This document shows positions 24,401 through 36,800 of a stretch of 64,000 bases of DNA, piece by piece. The DNA is from Tribonema minus (Eukaryota; Sar; Xanthophyceae; Tribonematales; Tribonemataceae). Under the pieces are notes generated by a model that was not told the DNA's origin, did not search any database, and was given only the letters and a program-made list of their open reading frames with translations. Positions within the stretch are counted from its first letter, which is position 1. Each line of letters starts with the position of its first letter. A program made the position numbers and the translations under genes. The DNA lies in assembly GCA_017506865.1 (NCBI GenBank), contig JAFCMP010000102.1, forward strand, positions 62,001-126,000, in the 5' to 3' direction.

Positions 24401-25731
24401 CCGGCATGAGCTGCACCGTCAGCAGCTTCCTCACGCCGGTCGCGCGTATCGCATCCGCAAGGTGGTTCAGCGTCACGTTCACGGGCCTGTCGCCCAGCAG
24501 GACCCTGGCGCCGACCTCGCGCGCCGTCTCCACCGCCGCCACGAACTCCCCCCCCGACTCAAACCCGATGCCGTTGAGGTACTTGTAGAGCCCCGATATG
24601 ACCCTGCCCGCGCCCGCTGCGGTGAGCGCTGTCACGAAGGAGGGCCCCCCCTGCGACCCGAACCCGTTGGGCAGGATCTTGGACATGATGCGGTTCAGGA
24701 TGCCGGGCGCGTCCTGTTTCTGCGGCGGCTGCTGCTGTTGTTGCGGCTCTGGCGGACTGGCCATTGAAGTTGAGGTTGGGCTGCCTGCTGGCCCCGGGGG
24801 CCCCTCCTTTGTCAGCATGGGCAGCCTTGAGCGGTCCAGCTCTATCATCACAACCTCTGGCTGCGAAGAGTGTGAGGATGCAGGTATAAGGCGCTGTGGT
24901 GAGTGCTGGGACCACTGGAGTGAATCCTCGCAAGAGGCTCGGGTGCAAGGGTTCTCTGCTGAGGACTGATCTGAGAAAAGAGTGACCACTTACTTCAACG
25001 AAGTGCGTGAGCATAGCAGCAGTGATGCCGGTCTAGTTCATGCTTCCAGGCTGGCATTATTTCTAGCACTGATGCTGCACTAGCATGATGCACTGAAAGA
25101 GGGGACATTCTGCAGCTTGGCTTACTTACCCGGACATATCTGATGACGCCCTTGACCAAGCTCGCACTCTTCTCGCTGCAACACACGAGCAGGGACATTG
25201 ACAGGATCAGCCGAGGCTTGAAGCTGAAGACTTGTGCATCAGAAGAAGAAGCCGCTAGGGCCAAGCAGAGAACAATCCGGAATGAATCACGTTCGCTCCC
25301 TCACCTGATGTGTGCTGTGCCGACGATGTACACGTTGCGGCCGTTGACGGTGAGATGGGATACTGCGTCGTCACATAGGCTGCACAGCATCAGCGGAGGG
25401 CGATCACAGATGAGCTGCTGAGGTATCAACTGTGCCGTCACTCACATCGTGGAATCATCAGCGATGAGGTTCGTACTCACATGGAAGGAGCTGCTGCAGA
25501 GCTTTTCGCTGATTTTTGCAGCCATGCCAGGGGTCCCAGCGCTGCAGCACCGGCTACGGTGAATACGTCTCTTCTCCGAAGCGCTGGCAGAGACAGCGAA
25601 CTGCCATTTGTCATTCGGAGTTTGCTGCTGGTACACAACCTGCTGCGCACAGCCGCGCCGATGGGCACGAAGCCCACGCAACGATGTGCGAGCAGCATCA
25701 TTGCGATGACGGCTTCGTGCAGCTGCCTCAT
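21405..25731 (-). CDS. TraB-family protein with predicted plastid / thylakoid-lumen leader
   Basis: Five exons, 25481-25731, 25305-25379, 25130-25175, 24330-24860 and 21405-21668, join in phase to 388 residues. TraB/PrgY proteins share a fold with ChaN and erythromycin-esterase-like proteins and may be metal-dependent hydrolases; the plastid role is unknown. Signature motifs: VYIVGTAHIS (GTAH 104-107), PEVVMIELD (125-133), GARVLLGDRPV in exon 4, ERDAYM (331-336) and VVGMAHMSGI (GMAH 357-360). The leader reads as a hydrophobic signal peptide to about residue 20, then FVPIG (Phe after the predicted cleavage, as in complex red plastids), a basic Ser-rich transit region, then LRRRDVFTVAGAAALG, a twin-arginine signal. 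ATG at 25731 is chosen because it opens this leader. Exon 4 has a Pro/Gln linker. The 2.66-kb last intron carries the exon-edge copies listed separately. Confidence 0.85.
22594..22718. repeat. Cluster of nested inverted repeats (hairpin-forming)
   Basis: A 29-bp palindrome (22594-22622) built on CACGTGAATCACGTG is followed by two direct copies of a block containing TATACTGAATCACG (from 22623 and 22648) and then inverted copies ending at 22718. Together they could form large hairpins or a cruciform. The cluster lies in the last intron of the TraB-family gene. No protein or RNA function is evident. Confidence 0.7.
23935..24329 (-). repeat. Four copies of the TraB exon-4 3' edge plus donor, separated by TTAGGG-type repeats
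   Basis: On the minus strand, right after the true donor at 24329, the last 45-51 nt of exon 4 and its GTGAGR donor recur at 24230-24274, 24119-24168, 24030-24080 and 23935-23985 (offsets 100, 111, 89 and 95 bp). Each copy is preceded by CCCTAA-rich sequence ending CTAG, a possible acceptor. Lengths are 45, 50, 51 and 51 nt, so three of four would add an in-frame peptide close to LDGMDSPSSKESIEAMM. More diverged relatives end at about 23,466 and 23,262. Whether any copy is spliced is unknown. Confidence 0.85.
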
Positions 25732-26944
25732 CACAGTCTCTGATGTGTGTGTTCTTTTCACACCGGTAGCTTCAAGTTTCCTAAGTGAAGTTGACCTTGA
25801 AGTTTGCACTAAAGGTGATCATATCCAGTAGCTCGAGGCAAGCTATCAGCAGCTGGTTTGCAGGTGCAGCATGGCCGAACTCGTCGCCCTGTGTCATGTC
25901 AAACCGCACCACCCACCCCCCACAGAGAGAAGTATGAAAATAACGTTGAGTACAGCATCAGCCAGGCTACTACCGTCACTACGCGTACAAATCCCTGAAG
26001 CAGCCATCAAACACAGAGCTTACCTGAGCCTTTGCGAGCGGCGCTCTGTATGACTAGCTTGCGGCGCATTCCCACCCTGACGCTCCCTCCTGAGTGTCAG
26101 CCTCTGCCTTTCCGGTGTCCAGCTTGCACGGACACCTGCCGGCCTCGCTGTTCTGATGATTGTTGCCCACGCACCGCAACATACCGTCAAGCACTACAGC
26201 AAGCACCGCATCTTTGCATAGCTTTTCATTGCCCCCCACTATTGCCAGTGATGTTCCTCTCGCCTGCTCTCTCACCAGCGCTGTTCTGTTGCGAAATTAT
26301 CAGCGAGGTTGCTGCTGGTGCTGGTGGCGGAATTTGACGCCACCGCTCAGGGCTTGGAGTCCAGCAACATGTCACCGCACCGTCCTGTCTCCGTGTTCAG
26401 CTTGATGTTTGATGGGGCTCCCTGTCTAGCGTGGTGATGTTATGTGTGATGGGATGCGATGTGTCACATTGTGCTCTGAAGCATAGCATATGATGTGACC
26501 CATTGAATGTGAGCTGTACTCATAGCTTTCTTTATGTGAGGGTCCAGCAAGCTCAAGGGCCGCTTCTGTTCCTCTCGGACCCTCACCCTCACGACCGCGT
26601 GAGAGTTTTTGAACGCCACCCTGCATGGCCGCGGGTTTGAGACTGCAGTACAGCGCGTGCTCAAATGTCACTCAGCGAGCGTGCACTGATTTGTCAGCGG
26701 CCATGGCAATATGAAAGCACACATGCCCATCACAAAGGTTGTAAGCCCAAACTTGAGAACTTGCGCAAGCATCTGTCTCTCCTACGAAGCCACTAGTCTG
26801 CAGAGCACGTCAAAGGCTGGACTGCTGAGTCACTGCTGCATGCCATACTGCCTGCTGGCAGAGGGCTGTTGATTCTTTGTGGCACATAACCAGACCTGCA
26901 GTCATAAGTAAGAAAGTGTGAAAGTCTGGGTGCACGCTCCAACT
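25732..26944. other. Intergenic, no gene recognised
   Basis: The stretch holds the presumed upstream region of the TraB-family gene and ends at the left target duplication of a LINE fragment. Short open frames on both strands carry no motif. Confidence 0.4.
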
Positions 26945-26953
26945 CTGAAGTGC

Positions 26954-27745
26954 TTTTTATTAATTCTCGCTCAGGGCGCGAAAGAGCCCAGATGATTGGC
27001 ATCTAGCTGTACGGAATCTACATGTCGTATGACAGTCTGAAAGTGTCGTAACGACAACAACTCAAACGCCGCCGCCGCCAAATGGCATCTCGGGATCCTC
27101 CCCTGCGTCCTCCTCCATGTGCCCCCCCCCCCCTGGATTTTGCCATGTGTGTCATGACACGGCCAGAGTACACCATGTGGAGCGCTGCCGACAGTGCCGA
27201 GCGTAAGCGCGCCAGCGCGATGCCCTTAAGAGCTTTAGGGCGCGCTCCTCCAGGCACTGACATCCTGCTGGCACACTCCGTCGCCACAGCCTCCAGCAGC
27301 TTCCGCCCCTGCTCCCCGATGCTGCCAAATGACCCTATTGCCAAAGTGGCAAATTTGTAGCAATTCTGATCATAATGACCACAATAGTGGGTAGTCTTGG
27401 CGGCCTCTTGGTCGCGGCAGCAACGCTCGGGGTCTGCTGCAGTCTTCTGCGCCCGCGACGCCACCTGTGCCTCGAAGCAGGTGACGTCCACCATGAGCGG
27501 TAGTTGACGCGTCGGGTCGTCGTAGCCGGTCACCGGGAAGGCGTCGGCAGGCAGCATGATGTCCATCCTGCGACTTTCCGGCGGCCCGGCGGACCCCAGA
27601 AACGGCGTGTAGTCCTCATCCACCAGTCCCGTTTTGAGGTATTGCCGCAGGATGCGCTGCGTGGCCCTCTTGACGTTATTGCGGGCGATGGTGTCGTGCG
27701 CATTGACCCGTGGCGCTTGACATAGCCGCGCATGCAGAGTGCCGC
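26954..27745 (-). mobile_element. LINE family B, copy B1 (5'-truncated 3' end)
   Basis: Encodes the C-terminal endonuclease region of a second RLE-type LINE: SRRMDIMLPADAFPV, LPLMVDVTCFEAQVAS, GSFGSIGEQGRKLLEAVA and LARLRSALSAALHM, then the family 3' UTR ending TTAATAAAAA. Flanks are CTGAAGTGC (26945-26953) and CTGAAGTAC (27746-27754), a 9-bp target duplication with one mismatch, read on the element strand as GTACTTCAG. The upstream part is shifted out of frame relative to 27018-27623. A run of 12 C at about 27122 lies where other copies also carry C runs of varied length. Confidence 0.85.
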
Positions 27746-28003
27746 CTGAAGTACTTGTGTACTGATGCCCAGCTTGTTAAAACACGCCACTTAGCGATGT
27801 AATGAGGCCAGCGCTCGTGTTGGCTTCAAGCACGTGACAGAGTGCACACAAGTCTACACTGCTTCTTGTGAGGTACAAAATTCATGGAGGCTAGGGTCTG
27901 TCAAGCAGCACGTCAGCAAGATCTGTCGCCCTCGCAGAACACGTTCTGCAGCGCAGGCGTACGAAATCTGATGTAACCCAGCAGCTCCCAGCTAAAATCG
28001 ACA

Positions 28004-31000
28004 TTAACCTCGCACTTCGCCATAGCGTGGGGACACGCCGTGGCCACGCAGCCCAAGGCGCGCAAACTGCAGCGGCGGATCCACATGAGCACTGCTGTGC
28101 GGGGCATGGTGCGCGCGCCGCCGCAGCCGCGCTGCCATCCTACCTCGCCAACCTTGCTGTATGACAGTGGCAGCCCTTGCATGCTTGGCCCCACCCCCGC
28201 CACCACCGCCAGCACAGTCAATATTGCTACCTCCCGCTGCGCGCCGTGCCGCTGTTTCTGGCGCCCGACTGCCACTTAAAGTTGAAGTTTGCGGTGCCAC
28301 GCGCGCACCGGCACTCGCCACGGGCGGCGACTCCGCGGCAGCCGCCTGAGTCCCGCGTGCCGTGAGCGGCGACAGCGACGGCGGCGGCGACTGCGCACGA
28401 GGCCGAGCACTGCCGCGCGACCCGGGACTGAGCCACCGCTGCCGCTGCTGCTGCTGCGGCTGCCTGCCGCCGCTGCCGCCGGCGAATGGCGCGTGCATCG
28501 CCTCTTGCTGCTGCTGCTGCTGCTGCTGCGGTTTGAGTGCCGCGTGGACGGCGAGGACGCGGTCGAAGAGCTGCGCGTCGTCGTCGTGCAGCGCGCCGCG
28601 TACGCCGCCGCCGCCGCCGCCGCCGCCTTGCAGCTGAGGCTGGCGCAGCTCGCTGATGAGGACCTGAAGGGCGCCGTACACGCGACGCTCCGCGCGCAGC
28701 GCTCCCGCCCTTTTCCGAGCGCTGTTGACAGAGAGCGAACGTGGTATGTAGGCAAGAGTAGATGAGGCCACGGACGCCATCTGCGGCTAGTCTCGTCTTT
28801 GTGCTGTCAGCGATGGTGATGCGCACAGCCATGTGTATTGGTTTCCTTGCTCGAAAACAAAGTACATCGGCAGCACAGGCGGCACCAGCGGCAGCAGCAG
28901 CAGCGGCGGCGCACGGCGCAACTACTCCGGCGGCAGCAGCAGCGGCGGCAGCAGCAGCTGCTCCAGCATCAGAGGCTGCTGCAGCAGCGGCAGCACATGT
29001 TGCACCTCAAGTGGCCTCGGCGGCATCACTAACTGCAGCATCAACAGCAGCGGCTGCGGGCATAGGCAACACAGCTGCTACAGGCCCTACTAGCCTAAGG
29101 GCTGCTGCAGCACCTGCAACAGGAGCAGCTTCGGCAGGCGGCGCCGCAACCGTGCCGGCTGCGACAGCGGCAATGGCGGTGGCAGCGGCCAATGCGGCAG
29201 GTGCTGCACCAACACCTGCGGCAGCAGCAACACCACTGGCAGCAGCAGCAACGGCAGGCGGCGCAGCTGCAGCACCAGCGCACGCAGCAGCGGCAGCCGT
29301 CAATGCAGGCGCTGCGCGTTCCACACCAGCAATGCTACAAGGCGCAGCAGCAGCAGAGGTGGCGCGCCTGCCCCTCATGCTGACGATCGCCACAGCTGCC
29401 ACATCTCTGCGTGCAGCAACAGGTGACAAGCTGGAACAGATACTGCCACCAGCGCTAACGCCACTGCAGCAGCAACCACCTACGCAGCAGCCGCCGCTGC
29501 GGCCGACAGCAGGTGGTGGCACTGGTGCGGATGCTGCTTGCGTACTTGACGCCAGTGCTCTGCAGTTGCAGTGTAGCCTGAAGCGCCCCAATCAGAGTGC
29601 GCTTGCAGATGCCGTCGCTACCGAGCTTGCAGATAAGGTGGAGGCGGACCTGCAACAGCTGCCGCAGGGCACGCAACGCACGCAAGCACTTGCTCGATTC
29701 CGGTCGCAGCGCCACATGCACTCGATCGGCATGGCATTGTTCTCAACGAGCCCATGTACTCCACAACGGCTTCGTTCGATGGCCTATCCTGGCAGCTGGC
29801 CGTCAAACGCGCCATCGGAGTAGAGGAGCAGACGGCAGGCTGCAAGTTGTGTGGGAAGTCGCCGGGCGGCACCCTGCATGCACGGCTGTGTCAAGCGCCA
29901 CGCGTCAAGGCGCACGACACCATCGTCCACAATAGCGTCAAGAGGGCCACGCAGCGCATGCTGCGGCAATACCTCAAAACGGGACTGGTGGACGAGGACT
30001 ACACGCCGTTTCTGGGGTCCGCCGGGCCGCCGGGGAGTCGCAGGATGGACATCGTGCTGCCTGCCGACGCCTTCCCGGTGACCGGCTACGACGACCCGAC
30101 ACGCCACCTACCGCTCATGGTGGACGTTACCTGCTTCGAGGCACAGGTGGCGTCGCGGGCGGCGAAGACTGCAGCAGACCCCGAGCGATGCTGCCGCGAC
30201 CAAGAGGCCGCCAAGACTACCCACTATTCTGGTCATTATGATCAGAATTGCTACAAACTTGCTACTTTGGCAATAGGGTCATTTGGCAGCATCGGGGAGC
30301 AGGGGCGGAAGCTGCTGGAGGCTGTGGCGACGGAGTATGCCAGCAGGATGTCAGTGCCCGGAGGAGTGCGCCCTAAAGCTCTCAAGGACATCGCCCTGGC
30401 GCGCTTACGCTCGGCACTGTCGGCAGCGCTCCACATGGCGTACTCTGGCCGTGTCATGACACACATGGCAGAATCCAGGGGGGGAGGGCACATGGAGGAG
30501 GACGTAGGGAAGGACCCCGAGATGCCATTTGGCGGCGGCGGCGTTTGAGTGGTTGTCGTTGCGACACTTTCAGACTGTCATACGACATGTAGATTCCTTA
30601 CAGCTAGATGCCAATCATCTGGGCTTTTTCGCGCCCTGAGCGAGAATTAATAAAAAGTACATCTCACAGAACAGATGTTCCGCAAGTGCTTGTCAGCCAC
30701 CCTCACCCTATCCATTGCTTGGGTGAGTCAGCCCTACGGAGGCATCACCGCACCGTATCCAGCGCGCGCATGCCTGCAGCATGCTGAACACTTTCAAGAT
30801 AGCCAGACCCATCAATCTTCTCTGTGTTCAAAGCGACTACTGCTATCCCAAGTTCGAGTCAGTCCCCACCTCATGCCGCGCGCGCGCGTCTGCAGCGTGC
30901 TGAACCATCAACCGTCAAACCAAGATGTACTTGCTCGCCACCACAATCCTCACTCCAGTCAAAATCAGCCCATATGTGAGCGCATGCCCACATTTTTCAC

Positions 31001-32388
31001 AGTGAACATGCAGTCATGAATGAATCAGTTGTATGAAAGGGCAGCCCCCACCTCATGCCGCGCGCGCGCGCCTGCAGCGTCGTGGCAGCAGCCTGCCGCC
31101 GCGCGCCGGGCCCGCCTTGCAGCGCGCGCAGCCGCCGCATCTCCATCACCTGCGCCGCCATCGCCGCCGCGTTGCGCGCGATGCCTGCGCACAGCGAGAG
31201 GGGTCAAGGACAGGGTTAGGGTTACGTTGAGGGTTAGGGTTAGGCAATACCTAGAAGCAGGGTTAGGCAAGACCTCGGCGTGCAATGCCGTATCAGCAGG
31301 CCAGAGAGCGAGGAAGCTGTTGCAATAAGGGTCAGGGCTGAAGTAAACTTTGAGCAGTACCTAGGGTCAGGCATGCATCACACGTTCAAGAAATAGGCAA
31401 AGAGCACGGAACTGCTGCATAGCGGGTCAGGGCTGGGGGTAGAGTAAGGCTTGACCTACGGGCAGGGTTAGGCAAGACCTAGGGTAGGGTTAGGCGATAC
31501 CTCGGCATGCGTCATGTCACCATGTCAGAAATGTCGCACCTGCATGACTGATGCTGACATCTGGCTGCACTGCATGGGTGAAACAGCAGTGTGCATATGG
31601 CACGGCCGAGATACATATGTACGTGCGTCACACTGCTCAGCAGCGCAGCAAGCCTGTGCTTTGCTGCGCAGCAGCCGTGTCAGTACGGGCCGCGAGCCTG
31701 CATGTGCAATAGGGTATGTATGTATGTCACTGCGCAGCTGCACCGCCACAGCCCCCCCCATGCACGTGATGCACAACACCCGATGCACACAACACAAGGC
31801 CGTACACTTGATGAGCGGACCTTCACTGAACCCGGTCTTGCTCACACAGTGTCACACTAAAATGAAACTTTGAGGCACAACTGTGGCCCCCGGCTGTGCG
31901 ACCTTAGAGCATGCGTGTGAATTTGGCGGCATCGTGAAGCGGAGGGAGCCCATTTGCGATTGGTACTCTCTTGTGAGATGGCCAACTACATGAGGCGTGC
32001 AGCCAAAGCAGGGTGTACGTTTTTTCGTGAAGGGCGACTGCATTGCGGAGACTTCCTCAGTAAGCGCAGCAGTGCTCTGCAGCAGCGCTCACCTGCGTGC
32101 GTGCGCTGCACAACCCTGCACGCGATGCTCAACACCCTCTAGCCCCCAGGCAGGCACAATGTCACCTGAGGGTCCTACATTGCAGCTGCTCACCCCGGCA
32201 GCGCTCACACACCAGTGAGCACTTCATGGCAGTTACCTATACACTACTTCCAAAAGCATGGCCTGCAGCAGCGCTCACCGGCATGCCGACGCTGCACCGC
32301 GCGCGCCGTCTCCTCGTGCCACGCGGACGGCCCCAGCAGCAGCCGCTTGTGCAGAGCGGCTGCAGTCTCGTCCTGCCGCCCATCACCT

Positions 32389-32428
<40 letters not shown>

Positions 32429-33803
32429 TGCGCGCGTAGCTATACCACCACAGCGACGCCTCCGTCTCAGACATGCGCGCCTCATTCGCGTGCTCGTCGA
32501 GCGCCGGCCGCTGCAGCGCGCCGCCGCCGCCGCCGCCGCTCCCGCCGCCGCTCCCGCCGCCGCTCCCGCCGCCGCCGCCGCTGCCCCGCCACTGCTGAAA
32601 AGGCCACGGGCTAACGACGCTGCGCAGGTCGATGGGCGGCGCGGAGGGGTCCGCAACGCTGTGTACGCGCCACCAGCGCTCCTCGCCCAGCACGGCTCCG
32701 GCGGTTGAGCGATGCGCGCGCTCCGCGCGGGCCAGCGCGGCGGGTTCCGCGGGCAGCCAGCGCGCCCAGGGCCCTGCTGTGAGGAGGGGGCGCGCGGCCC
32801 GATGGGGGCAGAATGTGAAGTTGGATGAGGGTTGAAGTTGGTGTTGAATTGAAGTTGAAGTGCTGCAGGCGGTGAAGTTGAAGTAAAGGTCGGTGTTGAA
32901 TAGGAGGTGAAGTGTGCTGCAGGCGCTGCCTCTGAATGGGACTGAGTCAATAGTCTGCACCCCAGACACCGCTAGCAGCGTCTGCAAGTCGCAGTTTTCA
33001 TGCATGCCTCATAATGCCACCATCAACTTGTACCACCATGACCTCACCTGTTGATTGCTCGATCCCAGCAGGCACTCCCGCAGAAGCCGCCGAGCGCGCC
33101 GAACCCAGAGGTGACACTCCTTCCGCAGCCTCACCCCCGCCACCGCAATCAGCAGCACCAGCGGCGGCGCCAGCGCTGCGCGGCAGCGGCGGCGGCCGCA
33201 GCAGCTGCTGCTGCAGCACGCGGCAGCGCGCGAGCGCGGCTGCGCGCCTCGCGGCGTCCTCCTCCCGCCGCGCCTCCGCCGCCGCGCGCTCGCTGCGCAG
33301 CTGCGCCAGCCTCTCGCGCCGCTCCAACAGGCCCTCGTACGCGCGCCGCGGACCGCTGCCGCAGCTGCCGCTGGCGTGTGTGCCACCGGCGGCTGGCCGC
33401 AGAGAGAAGTGAGGAAGGGAAGTGAGTGCGGTGGCGGGGCGGTGGGAATGGTATGGGGGTGCGGTGTGATGATGGGGCCCTTAAGATCATAGGCCGCTCA
33501 CGGGACACGCGCCATTCGAGCAAGACGGGAATCCACGGTCTTGTTGCATGAACTGCGTCCGCCGCAGCAGCAGCAGTGGTGACAATATGCAGAATGTGCC
33601 AATCGCTGGGCAGCAACGGCTCTCAGCGCACACATCGTCCATATTCCACGCACCCATCCTGTCCGCAGGGAATCCGTTGGCGGCAGCGCTGCTCGCCCTG
33701 CGCGTTGCCTTGGCCAAGCTCGCCGCTGCCACCGCGTGCTGCAGCTCCGCCAGCCGCATCACGGGGGGCATCGCAGCGATGCTCGACCGCCGCCGCTGAC
33801 CGC

Positions 33804-33834
<31 letters not shown>

Positions 33835-36800
33835 GCCATCGCTACGCTCGCAGTCCTGCGCGCGCTTGCGCCGGGCGTGCTCCGCTGCCGCCCTCTGAAA
33901 CAGCGGCGGCGCAGCGGCAGCGGCGGCCCCGCTGCGCGAGTCCTGAGCATCGCTAAGCTGAGTGCTGCTGCTGCCAGCGGCGGCGGAGGTTGGCGGTTGC
34001 GCGGCACCGCGGCCGCGCTGCTGCTGCTGGCGCCGCCGGTGCCGCCGCCACCAGCGTTGCAGTGTGTGCGCACTGGCGCGCTCACGTAGCCTGCGCAGTG
34101 GCGAGCGGTGTGTTGCAGCCAGGGATGGTGCATCGTAAGATTCCCTGCGGGTAGTGCACTGCACGCAGTGTCGGCGGTCACCAAGAGTCGCTGAATGTAC
34201 CTAACCCTACATCTAACTCAAAGTTGCATCGTGAGAAGGCACCGCCCGTTGCCAAAGGACATGCCTACATGTTCCTCACTTTTCTCCAGCACAAACTCAA
34301 AAGAACAATTCATCGTGTATGAGTGTTAGCGCCCGACCGCCACTGCACACGGCGCTCCACATGCCTGCGTCCCGCCAGCCCAACCCTAACCCGAACACCA
34401 CCACCTCTCACCTGTCGAGCGCGAGCATATCCCTGGCGTCCGTGGCGCGCAGCAGCGCCAGCTCTGCCTGGCGCAGCGCGATGCGCCGCCGCCGCCGCGA
34501 CTGCCGCGCCTCCTCCGCCTCCGCCGCCTGCGCGCGCGCCGCCCTCGTGGACGCGCGCTGGCGCCCCCTGTGCCCCCTGAATGCGGCCTGCGCGGGGCAG
34601 CGGAATGGTGAGCGCTGCTTCAAGTTCCTTGTTGAAGTTTGCTTTGATGTCATGCATATACAGCGCAGTGTGTCATGCTTCGGAGTACGTGAAGTGCTTG
34701 TAGATGCTTCCGCCGCTTGCAGCTGCAGTGCCTGAATATCTTGTGCAGGTCCTTGTGCCTTAGGGTTAGGTTAGGGGTAGGGTTGGCCGTCTGCACGAAT
34801 CAGAGTGCTACATGTGACCCAAGTCAGGCTGCTGTGGAACTTCAAGCTGAATTGTCAACTGCACAGAAAGCTGAGTGCTCCTGTTGGCAGTTTGCGCTGT
34901 CGTTGTGGCTGCCAGCCTCAAGGCACAGCTGCAATGTGATCTTCTCCCACCACTGGCCAAAGAGACGGCACGATGGCACATCATGCGCTGATGCTTGCGC
35001 CTGCCCCCCCAGTGCCATAGGCCGGCTTGCAGCTCATACCTCTGCGCATCTGCAGCACTACTGCGTACACACCTGTATCGCACGCGCCGAGCGGTGCTGC
35101 CTCCGCAGCTCCCTGCGCGCCCTCTTCCCGCGCCACGCGCTCTGTATCCGCGCCGCCGCCCCCCCCTCCCTCCCCCCCGCCGCCGCGCCGTAATTCGCTA
35201 TACGCCGCCCCGAGGGACCATACGCCCCCGCGGCGGCGCTGCTGCTGCGGCGGCGCCGCGCAGCGATGTCGCGCGCAATCTGCAGGCGCCGCGCCGCCTC
35301 CGCCTCGCGCCCCTGCCGCTCCAGCAGCGCGCGCACCTGCTGCCGCGTCGCGCGCGCCTCCTCCTCGCGCTCGCGCCGCGCCGCTGCCGCCGCCGTCACC
35401 GCGTCCTCCTCCGCCCGCCGCTGCTGCTGCTCCTGCTGCTGCTGCTGCTGCTGTGCCTGGTCCCTCGGTGTGCCGCCGCCCGACTGCTGCCCGCCCGCGG
35501 TTTGTGGGGAGGCGCCAGTGCCGCCGCCGCCGCCGCCACTGCCGTAATCCAATGCATCGCGTTCGCCGCCACCAGCGGAGTCGCCCTGGTGCTGCTGCTG
35601 CCGCAGTGCTGATGACTGAGCGCTGTCATCATCTCTAGGACTCGCTGCCGGTGACTCGACGCCAGCGGCGCCTCCCCCAAATTCCGCTTGTGCCCCCCCA
35701 GCACCGCCCTGTGACGCTCCACCATCACTAAGGCCCAGGCTGCGAGGCGTGGTGCCCCCTTCTGAAGTTGCGGGCGCCGCAGCCTCCACCGCAGCGCGCG
35801 GCGTGCCGGAGGCAGAGCTCAGCGGCGTGCCCGACAGCTGCTGCTGCGGCGGCGGCGCTGCTGCCGCCGCTGCGTCGAGTGCGGGCGCTGCATGCGCGCC
35901 GTCGCCAGCTGGCGCCGGTTGCACGCCAGCACCGGCAGTCGCTGCAGCGGCAGCAGGGCTGGGGAAGGGAGGGTCACCAGCTGCTGCAGGCGCGCGTGGC
36001 GAGTCGTACTGCCCCGATGCAGCGCTCGCGCTGCTGTCGCCGCCGCCGGCAGCAAATGTGACGCGCCCTTTGCCGCGCTGCTGTCGCGGCGCAGCATCGC
36101 CTGCGGCCGCTGCCCCAGCAGGAACAGCAGAAACAGAGCCAGCAGCGGCACTGCGTGCTGAATCCGGCTCGTCGCCGCTGTCGCTGTCGCTGCCGCCCGC
36201 TGCTCCCGCAGCAGCGCTCACCGCCTCCGCATCCGTCCGAACAGATGGATCTCTAGATGACAGGTCATCTTCAACTGCGGCGTCGCCAGGCTTGTCAACC
36301 TCAACTGCGCCGCCGCCGCCGCCGCCCTCGCCGTCGCCGCCGCCTTCCACTGCCAGCCCAAACTCCAGCGAACCCTGCGGCTTGCCCCGGTATTCAAGTT
36401 CCACAATGCCGCGCGCGCCGACGCCGTGCAGCAGCGCCTGCAGCGGCCGCACCAGCGAACCCAGCAGCAGATCACCATTGAACACCTCCACGGTGACGTC
36501 CTGCGAGAGCAGCGCGCTGGGGTCCGGCAGAGCGTGTTCCGGTAGGGCGAGGGTGACGGTTTCGCCGGCTTCCCCCCAGGAGGGGCGCGTGTCCCCCCCC
36601 TTCACCGCACTCGTCGCGACTTTCACGCCGCACACGGTGAAGACGACGTGCGGGTCCTGCGTAACTCCCTTTTTCTTGGTACCCATAAAGGTCTTCTGCG
36701 CCACCTGTGCCAGGTTCCTGGCCTCGAAGGCTGTGAAGAGCAGCCGCGCCGCCGTGGGTTCATCTGTGTGCAGCGTACTGGAAGCCGTTCTGCGCCGCTG

